A DNA stretch of 64,000 nt from Mycobacterium sp. ITM-2016-00316. GTDB lineage: Bacteria; Actinomycetota; Actinomycetes; Mycobacteriales; Mycobacteriaceae. Shown here in pieces: positions 57,356 to 64,000 of this stretch (the stretch's first letter is position 1; the number at the start of each line of letters is the position of its first letter). The stretch is from positions 5,270,001-5,334,000 of the forward strand of contig NZ_CP134398.1 in assembly GCF_002968335.2 (NCBI RefSeq). The letters are read 5' to 3'. Below the pieces are notes generated by a model. It saw only the letters and a program-made list of their open reading frames with translations, searched no databases and was not told the DNA's origin. The position numbers were made by a program, and so were the translations under genes.

Positions 57356-58422
57356 CGCTGTGGCTCTTCGATCTCCTCGGGCCTGGGCAAGGTGCCGGCG
57401 TCGGTCCAGATGACGTTGAAGCGGTCCATCCCGACCCGCGCCACCACATCGTCGACGAACACCTTGCCCCGGGTGTACTGGTTGAGCTTGGCGTCGAAAC
57501 CCAGCAGGGTGCGGATGATGCGTTGCAGCGGTGGCTGTTTGCGTTGCCGTCGTTCGTCGAAGCGGCGGCGGATGGTCGCCACCGTCGGCACCACCTTGGG
57601 CCCGACGGCGTCCATCACATGCTCGGCGTGCCCCTCCAGCAGGGTGCCGAGCACCAGCAGCCGGTCCAGCGCCTCGCGCTGCGGCTCGGCCTGCACGGCG
57701 CGCAGCAGACCGAGCACGCCCGCCGAGTTGGCGTCGACCGGCGTGCCGCTGCGCTGGGCACGGACATACGCGCCGAGCCTGCCGACGACGTCACCGACCT
57801 GCTCGCCACCGTCGTTGGTGAGAACCGCCAGCGAGGACGACATGTGTTCGGCCAGCCAGGGATTGGCCCGGAACTGCACCCGGTGGGTGACCTCGTGCAG
57901 ACATACCCAGAGCCGGAAGTCGGCGGGCTTGACCCGCAGTTGCCGTTCCACCGCAATGACATTCGGGTAGACCAACAAGAGTTCCCCGCCGGCACTGCCG
58001 AAGGGGTCGTACTGCCCCAGGATCCCCGACGAGATGAACGCCAGCACGGCACCGGTCTGGGCGCCGGTCGCCTTGGCCGTCAACGCACCGGCCGGCCCCT
58101 TCGGCGTCTGCTCGGCGCCGCCGGTCATCACCCGCATCGACCGGGTCGCCGCGCGCACCCACTGCGGCCGGTCGATCACCCGGGCCTCGGGGACCTCGGC
58201 CCCCTCGTTGAGGTGGGTCACCTCGCGCACCGGCAGTTCCGCGGTCCGCGCCGACTCGTAGAGCTGGGCGATCGCCTGATCACGGGTGTAGTCGGTGGTC
58301 GCCGGGCCGGGCCTGCTCAGCTTCGCGCCGATATCGGCGGCGAATGCCCAGTCGACCGCACCGCCCACCGAGCTGCCTCCCCGGTCGCTGCGCTCCTGCC
58401 CACCGAAGGCCGGGGGACTCAT
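57334..58422 (-). CDS. Zinc-dependent metalloprotease (DUF2342, Rv3626c-like)
   Basis: A 362-residue protein with HEVTH zinc motif (residues 176-180) and a downstream Glu-rich GHAEHVMD that may supply the third ligand. N-terminal residues 5-18 ([13 protein letters not shown]) derive from a dispersed repeat and are probably not functional. ATG 58422 overlaps the dacB stop (ATGA). Substrate and location are unknown; no signal peptide, so cytoplasmic. Confidence 0.86.
   Translation of the reverse strand: MSPPAFGGQERSDRGGSSVGGAVDWAFAADIGAKLSRPGPATTDYTRDQAIAQLYESARTAELPVREVTHLNEGAEVPEARVIDRPQWVRAATRSMRVMTGGAEQTPKGPAGALTAKATGAQTGAVLAFISSGILGQYDPFGSAGGELLLVYPNVIAVERQLRVKPADFRLWVCLHEVTHRVQFRANPWLAEHMSSSLAVLTNDGGEQVGDVVGRLGAYVRAQRSGTPVDANSAGVLGLLRAVQAEPQREALDRLLVLGTLLEGHAEHVMDAVGPKVVPTVATIRRRFDERRQRKQPPLQRIIRTLLGFDAKLNQYTRGKVFVDDVVARVGMDRFNVIWTDAGTLPRPEEIEEPQRWIDRVL
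58376..58405 (+). repeat. Dispersed short repeat, copy D (metalloprotease 5' end)
   Basis: ccccGGTCGCTGCGCTCCTGCCC acc matches copies A-C; on the minus strand it encodes GGQERSDRG near the N-terminus of the protease. Confidence 0.75.
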
Positions 58423-59795
58423 CCGCCGCACCCGCAGGACCGCAGTGTGGCGGCCAACGCGTCCAGCGAGGTACGCCCGGTCGGCCCGGCGTTGTTGGAG
58501 ATCAACGCGAAGGTCAGCACCCGGCCGCCGGAATCGGTGACGATGCCCGCCAGCGAGTTGGTGCCGGTCAGTGATCCCGTCTTGGCGCGCAGCCAGCCCG
58601 CCGTCGCCCGGCCCTCATCGGTGTCCAGGTAGCGGTTGGACAGGGTGCCGCTGCCGCCGGCGATGGGTAGTAGGTCGACCAGCGGGCGCAGCTGCGGCTG
58701 GTCCTCACCGACCGCGGCGGCGATGACACCGTCCAGGGTCAACGCGGTGAGCCGGTTGTCCACCGACAGGCCGCTGGAGTCCAGCAGGGTCGCGTTCGCG
58801 GTGTCCACCCCGGCCCCGCGCAGCTGGCCGAGCACCGCCTGCACCGCCCCGTCGAAACTCTGCGGACGGTTCAGTGCGGCGGCCACCTCGCGGCCGATCG
58901 ACTCGGCCATCACATTGTCGGAGTCGTTCATCATCTGGCGCAGCCGCTCGATGAGCGGGGGCGACTGCACCGCGGCCAGTTCCTCGGCGTCCGCCGCAGT
59001 GGACGTCACCGTGACGGTGGCCGGGTCGACGCGCAGTGCGGTGGCCAGCGCGCGGCCCGCGTCCAGACCGGGTGTCCGCGATCGTCGCGACTCCGGGGAG
59101 ACGGGCTGGGTCCGGCCGCCGTCGAGCATCACCGATTCGATCGGGGCGATATCGCCGCCATCGATGTCCAGCGGGTCCCAGCCGGGAGCCAACGTCGGCC
59201 CGCTGTACTCACCGAGGTCGACCTGCACCGCGGTGACCCGGGTGCCGCTCTCCCGAACCTGATCGGCCAGGTCACTGATCCGGGCCGCACCCTTGTACCA
59301 GGTGCGCTCGTCGTCGGCGGCGGCCGACAGCGTGGGGTCCCCACCGCCGTGCAGCACGACCACGCCGGGCCGGTCGCCGGCGACCACCCGGGTCGTCAGC
59401 GTCGCGTCCCGGTCCAGGGTCAGCAGCGCGGCCGCGGTGGTGAGCACCTTGTTCGTGGATGCCGGTTGCATCGGGATGCGCTCGCCCTGCTCCCACAATT
59501 CGGTGCCGTTGCCGGCGTCGGTGATCCGGCCGGTCAGCGCGCCCAGGTTCGGGTCGGCCAGGGCGGCGGCGAGCGTGGCGGCCAGACCCTTCGGGGTCGG
59601 TTCGGTGGTGGCCTCGCCGAGTGGGCGGACACCCGGCGCGGCCGCCACGGCGGCCGGTCGCTCGGGCAGCGCCTTGTTCGCCGAGGTCCGGGTGGACGTG
59701 AGCACCGCCGCCACCCCCACCACGGCGGCCACGAGCACGAGTACCACCAGGCCGATCACCAGGTGGGTGGATCGGCGCCATCTCCCGGGCCGCAT
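58419..59795 (-). CDS. dacB: D-alanyl-D-alanine carboxypeptidase/endopeptidase (PBP4, DacB type)
   Basis: A 458-residue exported peptidoglycan enzyme: one N-terminal membrane helix (~12-32), SxxK in [15 protein letters not shown], SxN in DSDNVMAES and KTG ([11 protein letters not shown]). Between SxxK and SxN lies the large PBP4 insert. It cleaves stem-peptide D-Ala or cross-bridges outside the membrane. Rv3627c position. Confidence 0.93.
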   Translation of the reverse strand: MRPGRWRRSTHLVIGLVVLVLVAAVVGVAAVLTSTRTSANKALPERPAAVAAAPGVRPLGEATTEPTPKGLAATLAAALADPNLGALTGRITDAGNGTELWEQGERIPMQPASTNKVLTTAAALLTLDRDATLTTRVVAGDRPGVVVLHGGGDPTLSAAADDERTWYKGAARISDLADQVRESGTRVTAVQVDLGEYSGPTLAPGWDPLDIDGGDIAPIESVMLDGGRTQPVSPESRRSRTPGLDAGRALATALRVDPATVTVTSTAADAEELAAVQSPPLIERLRQMMNDSDNVMAESIGREVAAALNRPQSFDGAVQAVLGQLRGAGVDTANATLLDSSGLSVDNRLTALTLDGVIAAAVGEDQPQLRPLVDLLPIAGGSGTLSNRYLDTDEGRATAGWLRAKTGSLTGTNSLAGIVTDSGGRVLTFALISNNAGPTGRTSLDALAATLRSCGCGG

Positions 59796-59861
59796 AACGT
59801 GCAGCGTATCGCTCCTCTAATGTGGACCCGCCAGACCAAGCCAGCCGAAGGAGCAACGCCG

Positions 59862-60350
59862 GTGTCGTTCGACGTCGTCATCGAGATCCCCAAGGGTTCG
59901 CGCAACAAGTACGAAGTGGACCACGAGACCGGCCGCGTCAAGCTCGACCGGTACCTCTACACCGCGTTCGGGTACCCCGCCGACTACGGCTTCTTCGAAG
60001 ACACCCTCGGCGAGGACGGCGATCCGCTGGACGCGCTGGTGCTGCTGCCCGAGTCGGTGTTCCCGGGCTGCATCGTGGAGGCCCGTCCGGTCGCGATGTT
60101 CAAGATGACCGATGAGGCCGGCGGCGACGACAAGCTGCTGTGCGTGCCCGCAGGCGACCCGCGCTGGGACCACATCCAGGATCTGGCCGATGTACCCCCG
60201 TTCGAGCTGGAAGCGATCAAGCACTTCTTCGTGCACTACAAGGACCTGGAGCCGGGCAAGTTCGTCAAGGCCGCCGATTGGGCGGGCCGCGAAGAGGCCG
60301 AGGCCGAGTTGCAGCGTTCGATCGAACGGTTCAAGAGCGCCGGTCACTGA
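59862..60350 (+). CDS. ppa: Inorganic pyrophosphatase
   Basis: A 162-residue class I enzyme, same length as M. tuberculosis Ppa: [44 protein letters not shown] with the metal-binding Asp cluster and a [13 protein letters not shown] late motif. GTG start at 59862 with AAGGAG upstream. Confidence 0.96.
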   Translation: MSFDVVIEIPKGSRNKYEVDHETGRVKLDRYLYTAFGYPADYGFFEDTLGEDGDPLDALVLLPESVFPGCIVEARPVAMFKMTDEAGGDDKLLCVPAGDPRWDHIQDLADVPPFELEAIKHFFVHYKDLEPGKFVKAADWAGREEAEAELQRSIERFKSAGH

Positions 60351-60375
60351 CGGGAATTGATTTAGCACTGCTGTA

Positions 60376-60397
60376 ACACGCGGTAACCCGGGCGTGT
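60376..60397. terminator. Hairpin after ppa
   Basis: ACACGC and GCGTGT pair with inner GG/CC around a TAAC loop, 26 bases after the ppa stop. It covers a GTG at 60394 that could otherwise be taken as the next gene's start. Confidence 0.5.
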
Positions 60398-60420
60398 CCT
60401 GGCCCTTTGATCATGGGTGT

Positions 60421-60942
60421 GTGCTACTCCATCAAGGAATCGGCCTGGACGTGTTCAACACGTTGCCCGAACGCAAGGCCGTGCACGCGCTCTACGAGTG
60501 TTGCAACAGCTACGCGATGGCCCGTGAACTGGCCCGCGGGCGCGCCTACGGCGATCATGACGCCCTCTTCCGCCGCGCCGACGCGCTGCTGTTCGAACTC
60601 CCCGAGGCTGCCGTCGACCAGATTCTCGACACCTGCCCCGACGTCGGGCGCCGGCCGCGCAGTGCCCGGTCCGCGGCCGAACAGTGCTCGGTGTGGGACG
60701 ACGACGCCGCGACGATGACCGAACTCGGCACCGCATCGCGCCGCTACGTCGACCGGTACGGCTTCCCCTTCGTGATGTTCGTCGACGGGCACTGCGCCCG
60801 GGACGTGCTGAACGCGCTGACCGACCGTATGCACCACGAGGTCGAGATGGAACGCAAGATCCTGCGCAATGAGCTGGCCAAGATCGGGCGCAGCCGGCTG
60901 GAACGGATGCTCGGCCCCGAAGGCGGATACCACAACTGGTAG
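60421..60942 (+). CDS. OHCU decarboxylase-like protein
   Basis: A ~173-residue helical protein with the OHCU decarboxylase family layout: FNTLPERKAVHALYECCNS, DALFRRADALLFELPE, YVDRYGFPFVMFVDGH and KILRNELAKIGRSRLERML. The family removes CO2 in ureide (urate) breakdown, but the classical catalytic HPxxG segment reads TCPDVGRR, so activity on OHCU is uncertain. Several GTG starts are possible (60394, 60421, 60451); 60421 avoids the ppa hairpin and keeps LLHQGIGLDV. Confidence 0.68.
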   Translation: MLLHQGIGLDVFNTLPERKAVHALYECCNSYAMARELARGRAYGDHDALFRRADALLFELPEAAVDQILDTCPDVGRRPRSARSAAEQCSVWDDDAATMTELGTASRRYVDRYGFPFVMFVDGHCARDVLNALTDRMHHEVEMERKILRNELAKIGRSRLERMLGPEGGYHNW

Positions 60943-60956
60943 GCCCCACCCGGCGC

Positions 60957-62111
60957 ATGATGTCGGGTATGGGAAACGTCGACGGCCACTTCGCCCCGGA
61001 ATTCGCTGCGCTGGCCGAGACACTGGATCGTGCCATCGCCGCCGACGAGGAGTGCGGCGCTGCGATCGCCATCGATATCGACGGCGAATCGGTGGTGGAC
61101 ATCTGGGGCGGGCACGCCGACGCGGACCGCACCAAGCCGTGGGCGGCCGACACCATCGTCAATGTCTGGTCATCGACCAAGAACGTCACCGCGCTGGCCG
61201 GGGTGATGCTCATCGACCGCGGGCTGATCGAGGCGCACACCCCGGTGGCAGAGGTGTGGCCGGAGTTCGGCGCGAACGGAAAGCAGCACATCGAGTTCCG
61301 GCACCTGCTCACCCATTCGTCGGGTTTGTCGGCCTGGGAGCAGCCCGTGACCATCGAGGACGTTCTCGACTGGGACCGCTCGACGTCGATGCTCGCCGCG
61401 CAGGCGCCGTGGTGGCAGCCCGGCACGGCCACCGGCTACCACGCGCTCACCCACGGGCACCTGATCGGGGAGGTGGTGCGCCGAGTCAGCGGCCGGACCC
61501 TGAAGCGATTTGTCGCCGAGGAGATCGCCGGGCCGCTGGGCGCGGACTTCCAGCTCGGAGCGACACCGGAGGATGACGGGCGCATCGCCGAGATCATCGC
61601 TCCCGCAGACCCATTCGAGGGCATTCCGCCGATGGATCAGTGGACCGAGCAGATGCTCAAGACATTCACCGGACCGGCCCCCGACCCACTGATCGCCAAC
61701 ACCGCGGCGTGGCGGGCGGCCGATGTCGGTGCCGCCAACGGACACACCAATGCGCGCGCCCTGACCAAGATCCTGTCGGCGATCTCGTTGGGCGGAACCG
61801 TCGATGGCGTGCAACTGCTGAAGCCGCAGACCGTGGAACGCATCTTCGAGACCCAGATCGAGGGACCCGACCTGGTGCTCGCCGGACATCAGCTGCGGAT
61901 GGGGCTCGGATTCGGCCTGCCGAGCCCCGCCATCGAATACATCCCGGACGGCAAGATCTGCTTCTGGGGTGGTTGGGGCGGGTCGTGGGAATCGATGAAC
62001 CCGGACCGCCGCACCACCATCGCCTACGTGATGAACAAGATGGGCCCCGGGATCGAGGGCTCCGCGCGGACCGACCGATACTTCCGGCTGATCTACGACG
62101 TGCTGGGCTGA
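60957..62111 (+). CDS. Serine hydrolase, beta-lactamase/esterase family (class C-like)
   Basis: A 384-residue protein with SxxK in VWSSTKNVTALAG (~residue 72), a YxN-like GYHALTHGHL (~residue 160) and a late WGGWGGSWESMN in place of HTG/KTG. This is the EstB/LipL-type branch that acts on esters. No signal peptide. The start may be the second in-frame ATG at 60969 (MGNVDGHFAP). Confidence 0.84.
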   Translation: MMSGMGNVDGHFAPEFAALAETLDRAIAADEECGAAIAIDIDGESVVDIWGGHADADRTKPWAADTIVNVWSSTKNVTALAGVMLIDRGLIEAHTPVAEVWPEFGANGKQHIEFRHLLTHSSGLSAWEQPVTIEDVLDWDRSTSMLAAQAPWWQPGTATGYHALTHGHLIGEVVRRVSGRTLKRFVAEEIAGPLGADFQLGATPEDDGRIAEIIAPADPFEGIPPMDQWTEQMLKTFTGPAPDPLIANTAAWRAADVGAANGHTNARALTKILSAISLGGTVDGVQLLKPQTVERIFETQIEGPDLVLAGHQLRMGLGFGLPSPAIEYIPDGKICFWGGWGGSWESMNPDRRTTIAYVMNKMGPGIEGSARTDRYFRLIYDVLG

Positions 62112-63085
62112 ACCACGTTCTGCAACGGCTCGTTTCGCACCAGCCTGCCGATATTGGCGGCGATATCGTCGGATCTGCCCTTGAAGGTGTCGGCGGTGAC
62201 GCCGGAGGCGTGCGGCGTCATCAACACGTTCGGCAACTCGGCGAACGGCAGTTCACTCGGTGTGCACGCCGCGCCGGCACCGTTCGCGGCGTCCGGATAG
62301 CGGTACCACACGTCGATGGCGGCCGCCCCGACGCGACCGGTGAGCAGCGCGTCGTACAGCGCGTTCTCTTCGACGAGCGGGCCGCGCCCGACGTTGATCA
62401 GCACGCCTTCGGGCCCCAGCGCGCCGAGCTGGTTTCGGCCGATCATGCCCGCGGTCTCCCGCGTCAGCGGCGCCGACACCACCAGCACATCCGATTCGCG
62501 GGCGAGGTCATCGAGTCGGGACGCATCACCGGCCCAGGACAACCCCGCGCCGTCACGCACCCGTCCCGATCCGGTGACCGCAGCTCCCTGGCAACCCAAG
62601 GCGCTCAGCAGTTTCCAGCTCTGCTGGCCGATATGGCCGAACCCGACAAAACCGATCCGGGCTCCGTGCAAGGTGGGCGGCTGGACGATGGTGTCGTCAT
62701 ACACCGAACTGGCCCACACGTCTCTGCGCAGTGCGCGGTCCTGCTTGAGGAAGCCCCGACGCAGCATGATGGCCGCGGCCAGGATGAACTCGGCGATGGA
62801 GCGTTCATGGTGGAAGGTGTTGGCCACCACGACGTCAGCGCCGAGCGCCGCGAAGGCGACACGGTCGGTTCCCGCGCCGGCCACGTGCACCAGGCGTAGC
62901 TTCTCGGCGGTGGCGGCCATCTCCGCGGTGAAGCGGCCGCCGACGAAGACCTGCGCGTCCCGCAGCCGCTCCGGGCCGATATCGCCGACCACCCAGGTCA
63001 CCGTGACCTCCGGCGGGAGGGCGGCCTCGAACCGACGACGGTGCGGTACCAGGTTGCGATCGCCGACCAGAACTTTCATCGTCAC
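62093..63085 (-). CDS. D-isomer-specific 2-hydroxyacid dehydrogenase
   Basis: A 330-residue NAD-linked enzyme: nucleotide motif [17 protein letters not shown], catalytic Arg in [16 protein letters not shown], late [13 protein letters not shown] and PHASG with catalytic His. GTG at 63085 overlaps the gudD stop (GTGA), so the two are coupled and the dehydrogenase may act on a sugar-acid product. Overlaps the convergent hydrolase by 19 bases. Confidence 0.87.
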   Translation of the reverse strand: MTMKVLVGDRNLVPHRRRFEAALPPEVTVTWVVGDIGPERLRDAQVFVGGRFTAEMAATAEKLRLVHVAGAGTDRVAFAALGADVVVANTFHHERSIAEFILAAAIMLRRGFLKQDRALRRDVWASSVYDDTIVQPPTLHGARIGFVGFGHIGQQSWKLLSALGCQGAAVTGSGRVRDGAGLSWAGDASRLDDLARESDVLVVSAPLTRETAGMIGRNQLGALGPEGVLINVGRGPLVEENALYDALLTGRVGAAAIDVWYRYPDAANGAGAACTPSELPFAELPNVLMTPHASGVTADTFKGRSDDIAANIGRLVRNEPLQNVVQPSTS

Positions 63086-64000
63086 GAGTTACGTTGCAGG
63101 CAGGGGCGTTTGCTGTCGAAGCGCCAGCCAGGGACCAGATACTGCATCGCGACGGCGTCGTCGCGGGCACCGAGGCCCTCGGCCAGGTACAGCTCGTGCG
63201 CGGCGGCCACCCGTTCCTCGTCGAGTTCGACACCGAGGCCGGGTGCGGCAGGCACGTCGAGATAGCCGTCCACGATCCGGTAGGGCTGCTTGGTGATGCG
63301 CTGCCCGTCCTGCCAGATCCAGTGGGTGTCGATGGCGGTGATATCGCCGGGGGCGGCCGCGGCCACCTGGGTGAACATCGCCAGCGACACGTCGAAGTGG
63401 TTGTTGGAGTGCGATCCCCAGGTCAGTCCCCACGCGTCGCACAGCTGGGCGACGCGCACGGAACCGCTCATGGTCCAGAAGTGCGGGTCGGCCAGCGGGA
63501 TGTCGACGGCGCCGGAGCGGATGGCATGGCCCATCTCGCGCCAGTCGGTGGCGATCATGTTGGTGGCGGTCGGCAGGCCGGTGGCCCGCTTGAACTCCGC
63601 CATCACCTCACGGCCGGAGAATCCGCCCTCGGGTCCCACCGGGTCCTCGGCGTAGGCCAGCACGCCGGTCAGTTCACGGCAGGTGGTGATGGCGTCGGCG
63701 AGTAGCCAGCCACCGTTGGGGTCCAGGGTGATCCGGGCATCGGGGAACCGGTCGGCCAGCGCGATGACGGCCTTGGATTCGTCCGCGGCGGGCAGCACAC
63801 CGCCCTTGAGCTTGAAATCACGGAAGCCGTATCGTTCGCGGGCGGCCTCGGCCAGTCGCACCACACCTTCCGGGGTCATCGCCTCCTCGTGCCGGATCCG
63901 CAGCCAGTCGTCGGCCCCGGAATCCTCATCGGCGGGGCTGCGGTAGGCCAGATCGGTGCGGTTGCGGTCCCCCACGAAGAACAGATATCCCAGCGCCTGC
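63082..64000 (-). CDS. gudD: Glucarate dehydratase, C-terminal ~305 residues (start beyond window)
   Basis: Enolase-superfamily enzyme. Visible: [13 protein letters not shown] at the window edge, KxK base pair in DFKLKGG, metal ligands in LDPNGGWLL and AEDPVG, catalytic His in [15 protein letters not shown], and the terminal [15 protein letters not shown] typical of GudD. It dehydrates D-glucarate to 5-keto-4-deoxyglucarate. The 5' end lies outside the window. Confidence 0.88.
   Translation of the reverse strand, partial: QALGYLFFVGDRNRTDLAYRSPADEDSGADDWLRIRHEEAMTPEGVVRLAEAARERYGFRDFKLKGGVLPAADESKAVIALADRFPDARITLDPNGGWLLADAITTCRELTGVLAYAEDPVGPEGGFSGREVMAEFKRATGLPTATNMIATDWREMGHAIRSGAVDIPLADPHFWTMSGSVRVAQLCDAWGLTWGSHSNNHFDVSLAMFTQVAAAAPGDITAIDTHWIWQDGQRITKQPYRIVDGYLDVPAAPGLGVELDEERVAAAHELYLAEGLGARDDAVAMQYLVPGWRFDSKRPCLQRNS

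Noticed and set aside
60394..60420. GTG 60394 as start of the OHCU-like gene
   Set aside because: It lies in the right arm of the ppa hairpin and lacks a ribosome site; GTG 60421 or 60451 is more likely.

Overview
The window is GC-rich, densely packed actinobacterial DNA and almost certainly comes from a rapidly growing Mycobacteriaceae member (Mycolicibacterium type). The right part, roughly 24.3-60.4 kb, follows the Mycobacterium tuberculosis gene order from the TrmH-family rRNA methyltransferase and cysS (Rv3579c-Rv3580c) to ppa (Rv3628). It includes carD, lpqE, radA, disA, canB, mutY, mhuD, lpqF, clpC1, lsr2, lysS, coaX, panD, panC, the folate operon, ftsH, ephA, hpt, tilS and dacB. The protein sequences are close to the tuberculosis proteins as I remember them. 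No rRNA, tRNA, CRISPR or intact insertion sequence was seen.

Region 1 (1-22.3 kb) is dominated by zinc. It holds a ZnuABC-type importer (1577-4253); a COG0523 metal-chaperone GTPase (4311-5489); and a second, AztABCD-type importer (5538-10377) whose permease is fused to a lipoprotein-like beta-propeller. It also holds a PacL1-CtpC zinc efflux pair (11125-13570), a YraQ-type permease with its TIGR03943 partner, and a zinc-starvation block. That block carries the cysteine-free ribosomal proteins bS18, uS14, bL33, bL28 and bL31 and the COG0523 ribosome-hibernation recruiter Mrf. Three divergent promoter regions (about 4283, 9714 and 18597-18670) contain AT-rich TGA-N9-TCA-type palindromes that look like Zur boxes. 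The simplest reading is one Zur regulon: under zinc starvation the cell switches on two importers, a metallochaperone GTPase and zinc-free ribosomes primed for hibernation. Interspersed genes include a LacI regulator, pxpA, an ArsR regulator with an MFS pump and a paired operator, bluB, an MBL hydrolase and an ArsB/SLC13-like carrier.

Region 2 (22.3-24.2 kb) is a cobalt-type nitrile hydratase or thiocyanate hydrolase operon. Region 3 (24.3-39 kb) is the conserved cysS-carD-radA-disA-canB-mhuD-lpqF segment, followed by a cobalamin-riboswitch-controlled CbtB-CbtA cobalt transporter and a phosphatase. Here ispD is missing from its usual place between carD and ispF, and mutY carries a single-base frameshift. 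Region 4 (39-53.4 kb) holds clpC1, lsr2, lysS, pantothenate/CoA genes and the folKBPE-ftsH operon. Region 5 (53.6-64 kb) runs from ephA through a deletion scar (an in-frame luciferase-monooxygenase/epimerase fusion followed by a broken SDR fragment) to hpt-tilS-metalloprotease-dacB and ppa. It ends in a catabolic tail: an OHCU-decarboxylase-like protein, a serine hydrolase, a 2-hydroxyacid dehydrogenase and glucarate dehydratase, the last running off the window.

A short dispersed repeat (core GTCGCTNCGCTCCTGCCC on the + strand) recurs at five places. It sits mostly at the ends of minus-strand genes, where it encodes a GGQERSD-like peptide tail.
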